From positions 1 through 32,826 of the forward strand of contig JAKSNW010000004.1 of the NCBI GenBank assembly GCA_024405895.1: a DNA stretch of 32,826 nucleotides, given 5' to 3'. The position numbers and the translations under genes were made by a program. Numbering within the stretch: the stretch's first letter is position 1; each line of letters opens with the position of its first letter. The stretch is from Paludibacteraceae bacterium. GTDB lineage: Bacteria > Bacteroidota > Bacteroidia > Bacteroidales > Paludibacteraceae. The notes beneath the pieces are model-generated. The model saw only the letters and a list, made by a program, of their open reading frames with translations, did not search any database and was not told the DNA's origin. Of the stretch, positions 22,702-29,811 are shown in pieces.

Positions 22702-25641
22702 TTAGAAACCGCCTTTGAACAATTTTGCAGAGTTGATTTTCTGCATCTTGCCGTATTTAGCTTGGATGCGTTTTACATCAATAGCTTTATCGTCACCCAT
22801 AACGATGATGGTAACAGGTTTGCCTTTGATGTATTTGTTGTAGAAGTTAACAATCTGTTCGAACTTGAGGTTGTCAACCTTTGGCATGTTAACGCGAGCT
22901 GGGTCATCGGTATAGCCCATCTGTTTCCAGTGGTCAAATACTTGGCTCTTAGAACGGAATGATGGTTTAGCAGTAAGAGCTGATTGACGGAGGAAGACCT
23001 TGATATTGTCGATGCGCTCTGGATAAGAAGGCATGTTTTGCAAGAGGTCCATATAAACGTCGATAGCATCAGCTACTTTATCGCTCTGAGTACCAACATA
23101 ACCGATGAGGTAAGATTTCTGGTTTGGATAACCTGGGTTTACGAAGCTACCGTAAGCTGTATAAGCCATAGAGCGTTTCTCACGGATTTCGTTCATTACC
23201 AAGCCGCTGAAGCCACCGCTGAAGTATTGGTTGAATGCATCGTAGTCTACGTCGTCCTCGATGTTGAATGGAACACCATCAACATAGAAGTAAACCTTAG
23301 CTTGTTGAACCTCTTTGTTTGAGAGGAAGAACACTTGAGTTTTGTCGTAGTGTTTGCGCTCACGGAATACTGGTGAGGTGGTTGGGATAGCTTCCTTGCT
23401 GATAGGCACGTTAGCTTTGAGGATCTCTTGAACCTCTGCCATTGGTTTTTGACCAACGTAGTGGATGTCAACAGAGTATTTGATAGCGTCTTGGATTGTT
23501 GTAGCCAAGTCAGTGTTAGAAAGGAGATAGTTTACGTTGTAAGAATCACCTGTGAATTGAACGCTATAGAGCTCGTCAACAGGAATACGGTCGATGTAAG
23601 CTGATTTGTCACCGTACATGATGTATTCCATCATAGCTGATGAGAGAACGTTAGGGTTGGTTTTCTCACGTTGACGGCTGTTCAACTCGTTACCGATAAC
23701 GCTTTCAATCTGTTTCTGGTCGAGTTTTGGCATATAGGTGAGTTGAGTCATCAACTTACAGATTTCTGCAAGGTTTTTCTCATCACCAGAGATAGAGATG
23801 TAGAAGTAACCGCTAGATACGCTGAATGAGCAAGTTGCACCAAGAGCGCTGAAACGGTTGCGGAGAGCTGTTGCAGATACGTCTGGCATCATACCAGCAG
23901 TATTCATCAAAGCGGCAGCATATTCAAGTTTAGGCATTTTCTCTGTACCTACACCATATTTCAATGTGAGTGTGAACACGTCGTTCATTGGGTTTTGGGT
24001 GTAGAAGAGTTTTACGCCATTGTAGAGGCTGAGTTCTTTTACGTCATTGAAGTTGTTGTACTCAACAACCACGTTACCGGAAGGAACCTTGTCGAAGTTT
24101 TTAGCGTACTCAGTTTGAACGCCTTTAGGTGGATCGAGAGGTTGGATTTGTGGTTTAGCGAGTTTGTTTTTCTTAGGAGCACCTTCTGAGAAAGCAATGG
24201 TCATGTGAGCGCCATCAAGGTATTTGTTAGCGATGCGTTTAACATCTTCCTTGGTGATGGCAGCAATTTTCTTGTCCATTTCGAAGTATTCGCTCATTTC
24301 CTGACCGTAAGCGAAGGCATAGGTAATAGCGTTTACTTTGTTAGAAGCATTCTCAAACATCAGTTTGAAGCTTTGGAGTTGTTGTTGTTTTACTGATTGG
24401 AACAACTCGTCTGAGAATTCGCCACGTTTCAATTTCTCAATTTCGGCGAAGATTACTTTCTCTGTCTGTTTCTCTGACTCGAAACGACCTTGAGCAACGT
24501 CGTAGTAAGGCATACCAACTACCATGATTGTACCACGGTCGCGGCGGCTATCACTTGAAACATAAGCAGCGTTTACAGTACCATCCAACATCAAGCGATC
24601 CAACATACCGGTGTTGTGACCGTTGTTAAGCATTGATGTAGTGAAATCCAAGAGTACATCATCAGCATCGTTCATAGCGATACCTTTGAAGATCCAGTAG
24701 TATTGTGGATAGTAACCAACTTTGCACTCAAAGTGCTCATTCTTGATTTCTTTTACTGGATATTGGGTACGTGCAGGAATTTCTTTACGTTGCAAGCGAC
24801 CGAAGTATTTCTCAATCAAAGGTTTTACCTCTTCTGAGTTGAAGTTACCAACGAGCATCAAGCACATGTTGTTTGGCACATACCATGTGTTGTAGAAGTT
24901 GATAAGGGCGCTGATTTGTGGGTTTTTCAAGTGTGAAGCGTAGCCGATAACGTCGCGTGAGTATGGGCAACCTTCGTAAACTTTCTCGAAGAGGAATTCA
25001 CGTTGGTGTGTGCCGTAGTCGTCTTGGTACATGTTGTACTCTTCGAATACGTTCTCCAACTCAGCTTGGAAGCTACGGTAAACAGGGTTGATCAAACGAT
25101 CTGAGTTTACCATCATCCATTTCTCCATCTGATAAGCAGGGAAATCGTTGTGGTAAGCGGTGAGGTCGTAGCTGGTGAATGCGTTGAGGTTGTCGCCACC
25201 CATTGATTCGATGAGGTTTGAGAAGTCGTCAGTAGCGGTATACTTAGCTTCTTCCATTGAAACCTCATTGATTTTCTTGATGAGTTCTTTGCGTTTAGCC
25301 TCGTCTTTTTCGGCAGCGAGTTGGTCGTAGAGTTTTACAACCTGCTCATAGAGAGGTTTCTCTTTCTCCCAGTCAAGAGTGCCGATGGTCTCTGTGCCCT
25401 TGAAGAGCATGTGTTCGAGATAGTGAGCCAAACCAGTGTATTCTGATGGTTCGTCCACTGAACCTGCACGGCAAACCACGCGTCCGTGAACGTCTGGTTT
25501 GTTGTGATCTTCCCAGAGGAATACTTTCATGCCATTCTGGAGTGTGTACTCCTGATAGCCTTGAGGAGCCTTAGTCTGGGCGTTGGCTACTGCTGCAAAC
25601 ATAAACAGCACAGCCAAAATGCTTAAGATTCTTGCTTTCAT
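22702..25641 (-). CDS. M16 family zinc metallopeptidase (insulinase/pitrilysin type), secreted
   Basis: A 979-residue protein with a Sec signal peptide (MKARILSILAVLFMFAAVAN, cleavage near AQ). The inverted zinc motif HYLEH has His73, Glu76 and His77, with the third ligand in AELENVFEEY (about Glu194). Two tandem M16 halves follow; the second half (from about 520) lacks the metal motif, as usual. It degrades peptides in the periplasm. The start is unambiguous. It lies 30 bases after an xre gene on the same strand with no clear promoter between, so it may be co-transcribed with DUF2975-xre, although that pair is usually autonomous. Confidence 0.93.
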   Translation of the reverse strand: MKARILSILAVLFMFAAVANAQTKAPQGYQEYTLQNGMKVFLWEDHNKPDVHGRVVCRAGSVDEPSEYTGLAHYLEHMLFKGTETIGTLDWEKEKPLYEQVVKLYDQLAAEKDEAKRKELIKKINEVSMEEAKYTATDDFSNLIESMGGDNLNAFTSYDLTAYHNDFPAYQMEKWMMVNSDRLINPVYRSFQAELENVFEEYNMYQDDYGTHQREFLFEKVYEGCPYSRDVIGYASHLKNPQISALINFYNTWYVPNNMCLMLVGNFNSEEVKPLIEKYFGRLQRKEIPARTQYPVKEIKNEHFECKVGYYPQYYWIFKGIAMNDADDVLLDFTTSMLNNGHNTGMLDRLMLDGTVNAAYVSSDSRRDRGTIMVVGMPYYDVAQGRFESEKQTEKVIFAEIEKLKRGEFSDELFQSVKQQQLQSFKLMFENASNKVNAITYAFAYGQEMSEYFEMDKKIAAITKEDVKRIANKYLDGAHMTIAFSEGAPKKNKLAKPQIQPLDPPKGVQTEYAKNFDKVPSGNVVVEYNNFNDVKELSLYNGVKLFYTQNPMNDVFTLTLKYGVGTEKMPKLEYAAALMNTAGMMPDVSATALRNRFSALGATCSFSVSSGYFYISISGDEKNLAEICKLMTQLTYMPKLDQKQIESVIGNELNSRQREKTNPNVLSSAMMEYIMYGDKSAYIDRIPVDELYSVQFTGDSYNVNYLLSNTDLATTIQDAIKYSVDIHYVGQKPMAEVQEILKANVPISKEAIPTTSPVFRERKHYDKTQVFFLSNKEVQQAKVYFYVDGVPFNIEDDVDYDAFNQYFSGGFSGLVMNEIREKRSMAYTAYGSFVNPGYPNQKSYLIGYVGTQSDKVADAIDVYMDLLQNMPSYPERIDNIKVFLRQSALTAKPSFRSKSQVFDHWKQMGYTDDPARVNMPKVDNLKFEQIVNFYNKYIKGKPVTIIVMGDDKAIDVKRIQAKYGKMQKINSAKLFKGGF

Positions 25642-25671
25642 TTTGTATAAATTTATAGAATTACTTTCTTA

Positions 25672-25896
25672 CTATTCTTTACTTTCTGACGGTTCGTCCA
25701 CATATTCCAGAATTTCACCTGGTTGGCAACGCAGCACTTTGCAGATTGCCTCCAACGTAGAGAATCGTACGGCTCTTGCCTTGCCGGTCTTGAGAATGGA
25801 GAGGTTGGCTGGTGTGATATCCACACGCTCCGACAACTCATTCAGAGACATACGGCGTTTAGCCATCATGGTGTCAAGTTTTACTACTATTGGCAT
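25672..25896 (-). CDS. Small XRE/Cro-type transcriptional regulator
   Basis: A 74-residue single-domain helix-turn-helix protein: MMAKRRMSLNELSERVDIT and then PANLSILKTGKARAVRFSTL form the recognition helices. The spelling PANLSILKTGKA is typical of the YozG-like regulators found beside DUF2975 membrane proteins. It starts 12 bases after the DUF2975 stop. It probably regulates its own operon, perhaps responding to the membrane partner; the signal is unknown. Confidence 0.88.
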   Translation of the reverse strand: MPIVVKLDTMMAKRRMSLNELSERVDITPANLSILKTGKARAVRFSTLEAICKVLRCQPGEILEYVDEPSESKE

Positions 25897-25908
25897 GTCT
25901 GTTCCGGA

Positions 25909-26589
25909 TTAAATGGTTAAGTCTTGTTCTTCTTTCATTGAGGTGGCCAAACGAAGTACTTCGCACATAACCAAAACAACCAGTCCTGACACTATTGGAC
26001 CCCACTCAAATGCATGGCTATAAGAGACTTCGTAGCCTTCCAACTGAATGGAGAGTGATGTAACGTACAATTTCATCGCAATCCAAAGACCGTTCAGTAC
26101 GCCAGCAACCAACATCAAGACGCCTACTGTTTTGATGTGTTTTACGTTGTTTAGATTAAACACCTTGGTGCGAAAAAATGAAACTATCAGTAAGATGAAG
26201 AGCACGAGGATTGCCACATAGAGTCCCATCAGCACACAGTTTACGATTACATCGCCTTTATCAAAAAATTTCTCCACGAAACTCAACTCATGGTTATTGA
26301 CAGGAGCTATGACATGCACATTGGTTGGCACCAGATAGATGCTGTCACCTGTCAGCGTGTTTACACCATTGAGCTGAAAATGAGAAAGGTTTGATTCCTT
26401 AATGTCGATAAACATGTATTGTTTCAAGCCTTTGGTAGCCAAATTTGTGTCGTTACTTTGGGCATTACCCATCTGAGAAGCACGGGTTACCACGCTCGAA
26501 GCATCGCTACTGGACATCATTAGAAATTGGAAGGCTGCTACAAAGAAACCAACCAACAATAGCGATAAAAGAACTCTTAGCTTCTTCAT
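25909..26589 (-). CDS. DUF2975 membrane protein
   Basis: A 226-residue protein with four hydrophobic segments: the N-terminal leader (6-26), VIVNCVLMGLYVAILVLFIL in the middle, VGVLMLVAGVLNGLWIAM, and a final one (VSGLVVLVMCEVLRL). A soluble, probably periplasmic loop of about 80 residues lies between the first two. This arrangement with a downstream small XRE regulator is the standard DUF2975/xre module of Firmicutes and Bacteroidetes. The biological role is not established. Confidence 0.8.
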   Translation of the reverse strand: MKKLRVLLSLLLVGFFVAAFQFLMMSSSDASSVVTRASQMGNAQSNDTNLATKGLKQYMFIDIKESNLSHFQLNGVNTLTGDSIYLVPTNVHVIAPVNNHELSFVEKFFDKGDVIVNCVLMGLYVAILVLFILLIVSFFRTKVFNLNNVKHIKTVGVLMLVAGVLNGLWIAMKLYVTSLSIQLEGYEVSYSHAFEWGPIVSGLVVLVMCEVLRLATSMKEEQDLTI

Positions 26590-26667
26590 AATATTTTTAT
26601 TTTCAAAGCATTATGAAAGTATATCAGCCAACAAGAGCCAATACTACAATTAAAGTATTTAGAGGTG

Positions 26668-26698
26668 CAAAGTAACAATTTTTTTTCGAATAAAACAA
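26668..26698 (-). promoter_or_regulatory. Promoter of DUF2975-xre
   Basis: On the minus strand TTG (26698-26696), a 20-base spacer and TTACTTTG (26675-26668) differ from TAnnTTTG at one base. The leader is about 75 nt. Confidence 0.5.
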
Positions 26699-26711
26699 GC
26701 AAGATTATTGA

Positions 26712-26759
26712 AAAATAATATAGGCGAGCAACCTTTTATTTCCCAAAAGACAACCCGCC
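26712..26759 (-). terminator. Possible terminator of the RNase H gene
   Basis: On the minus strand GGCGGGT pairs with GCTCGCC (plus 26753-26759 and 26723-26729) with two wobble pairs and a 23-base loop. TATATTATTTTT follows. The long loop makes this weaker than the others. Confidence 0.4.
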
Positions 26760-26788
26760 CATTTTTTTGTCGTTCTATTTTCTATCAT

Positions 26789-27424
26789 TCATTTCCGTCC
26801 GAAGTCTGCCGGGATTTCTCCCCAGAGTTTCGTTTCCCACTTAAGCAACGGAATATCAAAGTAATCGTTTTCCAGCAACCACTTCTCTGCTCTTGCTATG
26901 AGGTTGAAAATCTCAGCATTGTTTGGGGTATGCTCTAGTTTTGTATTGCAACGTTTGTTCTTAACCCACAGAAGAGCATTGCGGCTGTCACTATATATTG
27001 GGAATTTGCATCCACATTGTTTCATATAGGCAAGACCATGAACGATGGCAAGAAATTCGCCCACATTGTTAGTACCATCAGGAAGGGGTCCAAAATGGAA
27101 AATCGGCCTACCATCAGCCACCCATACGCCCTGATATTCCATCGGTCCACATGGTCCACTGCAAGCAGCATCCACAGCCAAGGCCTCTTTGATGGCAGGT
27201 TCAGTATGCTGTTTTTTTACCCTTGGCTTGGAACGATCTATCGGAGCCACATAATCTTCATAGGTCTGAGCGAAAGCCTGTTCCGCTTCTATACGAGAAG
27301 GAAAGCCTTTGTATTTCGCTCCGCCAAAACCTTTTACAGCAGCCTCACATTCACTCCATGAGTCGAACACGCCAGTAGCACGTCCAACCCATACGACATA
27401 GAATTTTGGTTTCTGTTTTGCCAT
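26789..27424 (-). CDS. Ribonuclease H with N-terminal viroplasmin domain
   Basis: A 211-residue protein. Residues 5-50 form the caulimovirus-viroplasmin/RHBD fold (KFYVVWVGRATGVFDSWSEC, KGFPSRIEAEQAF), which binds RNA-DNA hybrids. Residues 82-211 are an RNase H fold with the acidic active site Asp85 (VDAACSG), Glu123 (NVGEFLAIV), Asp146 (YSDSRNAL) and Asp207 at the end. It removes RNA from hybrids such as R-loops and primers. The start MAKQKPKF (27424) is the family start. The longer ATG at 27439 falls inside the promoter element, so the message may be nearly leaderless. Confidence 0.92.
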   Translation of the reverse strand: MAKQKPKFYVVWVGRATGVFDSWSECEAAVKGFGGAKYKGFPSRIEAEQAFAQTYEDYVAPIDRSKPRVKKQHTEPAIKEALAVDAACSGPCGPMEYQGVWVADGRPIFHFGPLPDGTNNVGEFLAIVHGLAYMKQCGCKFPIYSDSRNALLWVKNKRCNTKLEHTPNNAEIFNLIARAEKWLLENDYFDIPLLKWETKLWGEIPADFGRK

Positions 27425-27428
27425 GGTG

Positions 27429-27436
27429 CAAAAATA
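27429..27436 (-). promoter_or_regulatory. -7 element of the RNase H gene
   Basis: TATTTTTG on the minus strand ends only 4 bases before ATG 27424, which predicts a leaderless or nearly leaderless mRNA. The -33 element is not clear. Confidence 0.5.
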
Positions 27437-27749
27437 CATTTTTCATTTCAATCTCAGGTAAAAAAATCCCAGGTTTTCGTTCAAAAAAGAGTCAAATGTG
27501 ATATCAATTCCATTATTTCCCAAAGGTAAACGGTTTCTGCAGAATGTCTCCGGAGTTTTCTGTAAAAAACTCATCAGCAGCAAAAAGTTTTTTCTTAGTT
27601 TTCTCACAAAAACAGCTGCAACAAAATGGTTACCTTGCAGTTTTGAAAGAAAACCATTTGCCACTATTTGAATATACCAGTTCCCCAAAAATCAGGCAGG
27701 ACCAACAAATAGATTGTCAAATTTTGACCTCATGAATCCTAAGAACAAA
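27437..27749. other. Intergenic stretch with hairpins only
   Basis: No convincing gene; an 81-codon minus ORF (27443-27688) has no familiar features. Two inverted repeats are visible: AAATGGTT at 27624-27631 with AACCATTT at 27652-27659, and AAAAAACT with AGTTTTTT near 27562-27592. The second may end transcription from the sigma-factor operon or nothing at all. Confidence 0.4.
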
Positions 27750-28190
27750 TCACTTTTTCCTATTTTTCTCGTTTAGGATGTACTGGATAATTGTCAGCAG
27801 CCTGTCTTCATTTCTCAGATCATGGAAAACATAGATTGTAAGTTCTGTCTCGGAGGCTCCGATAAGGCAGGCGTTTTTTAGTGAAACCTTTCCGTTTTTT
27901 TGAGGTTGTTCAAGCATTGGGTCGTCGTTGTTCCTAATACAAATCGTCAGGCCCTCCGCTTTGGAATCTTTTGAGAATGGTATGCCATACTCATCAAGAA
28001 TCTTTCTAAAAGCAGTACTATCTTTGGCCTGCACCAAAGTAACATCAACTCGTTCATCGTCAACCTTCTGATTCCGGAAACAGGCCACTTTTGCCACATC
28101 TTTCCGAGACAAACAAGTCTGATAGAAATCGGATTGGGCAAAGAAGGAAAAGTTCATGGCCAAAATCATGAATAATAAAATCTTTTTCAT
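27750..28190 (-). CDS. Secreted protein of unknown function in an ECF sigma operon
   Basis: A 146-residue protein with a signal peptide (MKKILLFMILAMNFSFFAQ). The mature part is about 125 residues of mixed alpha/beta character, ending in a lysine/arginine tail. I do not recognise it with confidence. Small secreted proteins, often DUF4252, commonly sit third in Bacteroidetes ECF sigma/anti-sigma operons, and size and place fit that. Its ATG overlaps the anti-sigma stop (ATGA), so the longer ORF start at 28343 is not used. Confidence 0.7.
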   Translation of the reverse strand: MKKILLFMILAMNFSFFAQSDFYQTCLSRKDVAKVACFRNQKVDDERVDVTLVQAKDSTAFRKILDEYGIPFSKDSKAEGLTICIRNNDDPMLEQPQKNGKVSLKNACLIGASETELTIYVFHDLRNEDRLLTIIQYILNEKNRKK

Positions 28191-28558
28191 AAGGCTGTCT
28201 GTATTGTTCTTGCCAACCATTGTTCGGCACACTCGTTGTCGCAATCGGTTGTACTGATATATATTTGTGTAGGCTGTCTGAATTCCAATAAGGCTATCGA
28301 CCCTACGATTATGGCGAAGAAAACAATGGCCGCGGCGATCCACTTGGGGCGAGAATGAGATCTCATCATGCCTGCCTGCTCAGACTGGTGGTCTTTTCTG
28401 GCCAGGGCGAGCGGTATCAGTATAGCCGCATCGTTCGGCCTAAGAATTCGTACGTCGGAGTCGAATAAAAAGGCATCAAAAAGTTTTTCTAAGTCGTGCT
28501 GGTTTATCGTTCCGTCATAAAACGATGCCAGGTGTTTATCCAATTGTTCAAAATCCAT
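28187..28558 (-). CDS. Probable anti-sigma factor (single-pass membrane protein)
   Basis: A 123-residue protein with a cytoplasmic N-terminal part of about 70 residues, one membrane segment (about 73-91, WIAAAIVFFAIIVGSIALL) and a short periplasmic tail with two cysteines (DCDNEC). The N-terminus is helical (FEQLDKHLASFYDGTINQHD), as in sigma-binding domains, though no ZAS zinc motif is present. Its start overlaps the sigma gene end by 11 bases. The role is inferred from topology and the pairing with the sigma factor. Confidence 0.72.
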   Translation of the reverse strand: MDFEQLDKHLASFYDGTINQHDLEKLFDAFLFDSDVRILRPNDAAILIPLALARKDHQSEQAGMMRSHSRPKWIAAAIVFFAIIVGSIALLEFRQPTQIYISTTDCDNECAEQWLARTIQTAL

Positions 28559-29006
28559 TTTTATAGATGTTTTTTAGTGTTTTATGTGCAAGTGCAAGTT
28601 GTTTCTTGACAGCAACAGGAGTGCGGGCAATCTTGATGGCTATCTCAAAACACGAAAAACCCTCAATATCATGCAACTGAACAATCTGCCTTTGCAGGTT
28701 GGTTAATCCCGATAAGAGTTTGTCAATATCAAGCAGAATGCTTGAATCTTCGTGTGTGACGCCAGTGACAATTGATTTTTCTTTCTCGGCATGGTTTTGC
28801 TTCTCACGCAAAAGCATCAAGGCTTTCTTTGTAACCATTCCGTACAAATAACCCCGTTTGTTTGAAATATTTTGGAATAGATTTTTCCGGTCATCGATAG
28901 TCAAAAACAGGTCTTGTACGATGTCATAGGCATCGTCTTTATTCTTGACAATGCTCTCGGCTCTGAAAATCAAAATATCGTATATCTCAATAAAAGTCTC
29001 TTTCAT
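28548..29006 (-). CDS. ECF-type RNA polymerase sigma factor
   Basis: A 152-residue sigma-70 family protein with region 2 (residues 10-65: KDDAYDIVQDLFLTI, KRGYLYGMVTKKAL) and region 4 (about 95-150: LTNLQRQIVQLHDIEGFSC, then a helix-turn-helix ending AHKTLKNIYKNGF). It is shorter than the roughly 180-residue Bacteroidetes ECF factors of SusC/D loci and is not beside a SusC/D pair. It drives promoters of the envelope-stress type when released by the anti-sigma encoded next. The start is followed by a normal N-terminus; a stable hairpin lies just upstream. Confidence 0.87.
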   Translation of the reverse strand: MKETFIEIYDILIFRAESIVKNKDDAYDIVQDLFLTIDDRKNLFQNISNKRGYLYGMVTKKALMLLREKQNHAEKEKSIVTGVTHEDSSILLDIDKLLSGLTNLQRQIVQLHDIEGFSCFEIAIKIARTPVAVKKQLALAHKTLKNIYKNGF

Positions 29007-29018
29007 TATGCAACGAAG

Positions 29019-29057
29019 AATACAAGCCAGAAGGCGAATCGTCTTCCAGCTTGTATT
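29019..29057 (-). terminator. Strong hairpin between the lipoprotein and sigma-factor genes
   Basis: On the minus strand ATACAAGC pairs with GCTTGTAT (plus 29049-29056 and 29020-29027). The helix continues through GGAAG/CTTC with two wobble pairs, 14 pairs in all. It lies 23 bases after the lipoprotein stop. The T tail is weak (TTCTTCGTT), so it may be a terminator or an mRNA-stabilising hairpin. Confidence 0.6.
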
Positions 29058-29079
29058 TGTTAACGAAGATAGTCAATTA

Positions 29080-29571
29080 TCATTTTTCAACGATAAAACC
29101 ATGCCACATTCCACTTTCTTTGTCGAACCAAACTTTTACCGAGTGGTCTCCCATTACGGCTTCAAGCACAAATTTCGACATTTCGGATGAATCGTTGCTG
29201 CAAATATCTTCTGCAACATCGGTATGATCCACAGACGATTTGATTCGAACTACTGTCACCCTGTACTCCGATTCTGATTCCTCCATTGAAAATGTTGCCA
29301 TATTACGTTGAGAAAGTTTAGTCAGTGTAACCTGGGTGTGAATCTTGCTATAGAGTAGACCCTGAGAAGTATATACTTTTCCGCTTACACCAACTGAATA
29401 ATGATTCTTTGGCTCCGTAAGCACTTCTGTATAGGGTTTCTCGTAATCGTTGGCTGCCTCAACAGAGTTTTCTGTGGCTTCCATAGTCATTGTTTCGTTT
29501 TTGTCGCAGCTGGCAAAAGCAGCTAAGGTCAAAACGAATAAAAATCCCATCAGATAGTTGATTCTTTTCAT
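29080..29571 (-). CDS. Lipoprotein of unknown function
   Basis: A 163-residue lipoprotein: leader MKRINYLMGFLFVLTLAAFASC with lipobox Cys22, followed by an acidic region (DKNETMTMEATENSVEAAND). Acidic residues near the cysteine resemble the Bacteroidetes surface-export signal, so it may face outward. The rest alternates short polar and hydrophobic strands and ends in VWFDKESGMWHGFIVEK. No family is recognised. The start at 29571 is chosen for the lipoprotein signal; the frame is open to 29640. A hairpin lies in its leader. Confidence 0.75.
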   Translation of the reverse strand: MKRINYLMGFLFVLTLAAFASCDKNETMTMEATENSVEAANDYEKPYTEVLTEPKNHYSVGVSGKVYTSQGLLYSKIHTQVTLTKLSQRNMATFSMEESESEYRVTVVRIKSSVDHTDVAEDICSNDSSEMSKFVLEAVMGDHSVKVWFDKESGMWHGFIVEK

Positions 29572-29590
29572 TGTTTTACTATTTATGAAT

Positions 29591-29630
29591 ATTATGTATG
29601 GCGATGCATCTTTTCCATACGGTTCATAAT
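29591..29630 (-). promoter_or_regulatory. Hairpin in the 5' leader of the lipoprotein gene
   Basis: Nested inverted repeats: ATTATG (29591-29596) with CATAAT (29625-29630), and GTATGG (29596-29601) with CCATAC (29615-29620). In the mRNA it ends 19 bases before the start codon. Confidence 0.45.
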
Positions 29631-29719
29631 ATAGTTGCATAGAGATGCAAAAAAGTGAATAAAGATAGTTGATTTTTTATAACCACACATACACCCAAAA
29701 GAACAACACCATTCCAAAC

Positions 29720-29757
29720 AAAAAAACTCCCACAATGGCAACAGTCATCATGGGAGT
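29720..29757 (-). terminator. Terminator of the TonB-dependent receptor gene
   Basis: On the minus strand ACTCCCA pairs with TGGGAGT (plus 29751-29757 and 29726-29732), followed by TTTTTTTG. It starts 55 bases after the stop at 29812. Confidence 0.8.
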
Positions 29758-29811
29758 CCGTGTGAGCAGGCTCAAGTAAGAGTCGGCACACTATGTTTCA
29801 ACTATATTGTT

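Noticed and set aside
27443-27688. 81-codon minus-strand ORF downstream of the sigma operon
   Set aside because: No signal, family resemblance or promoter; it overlaps the promoter region of the RNase H gene only marginally and looks like chance.
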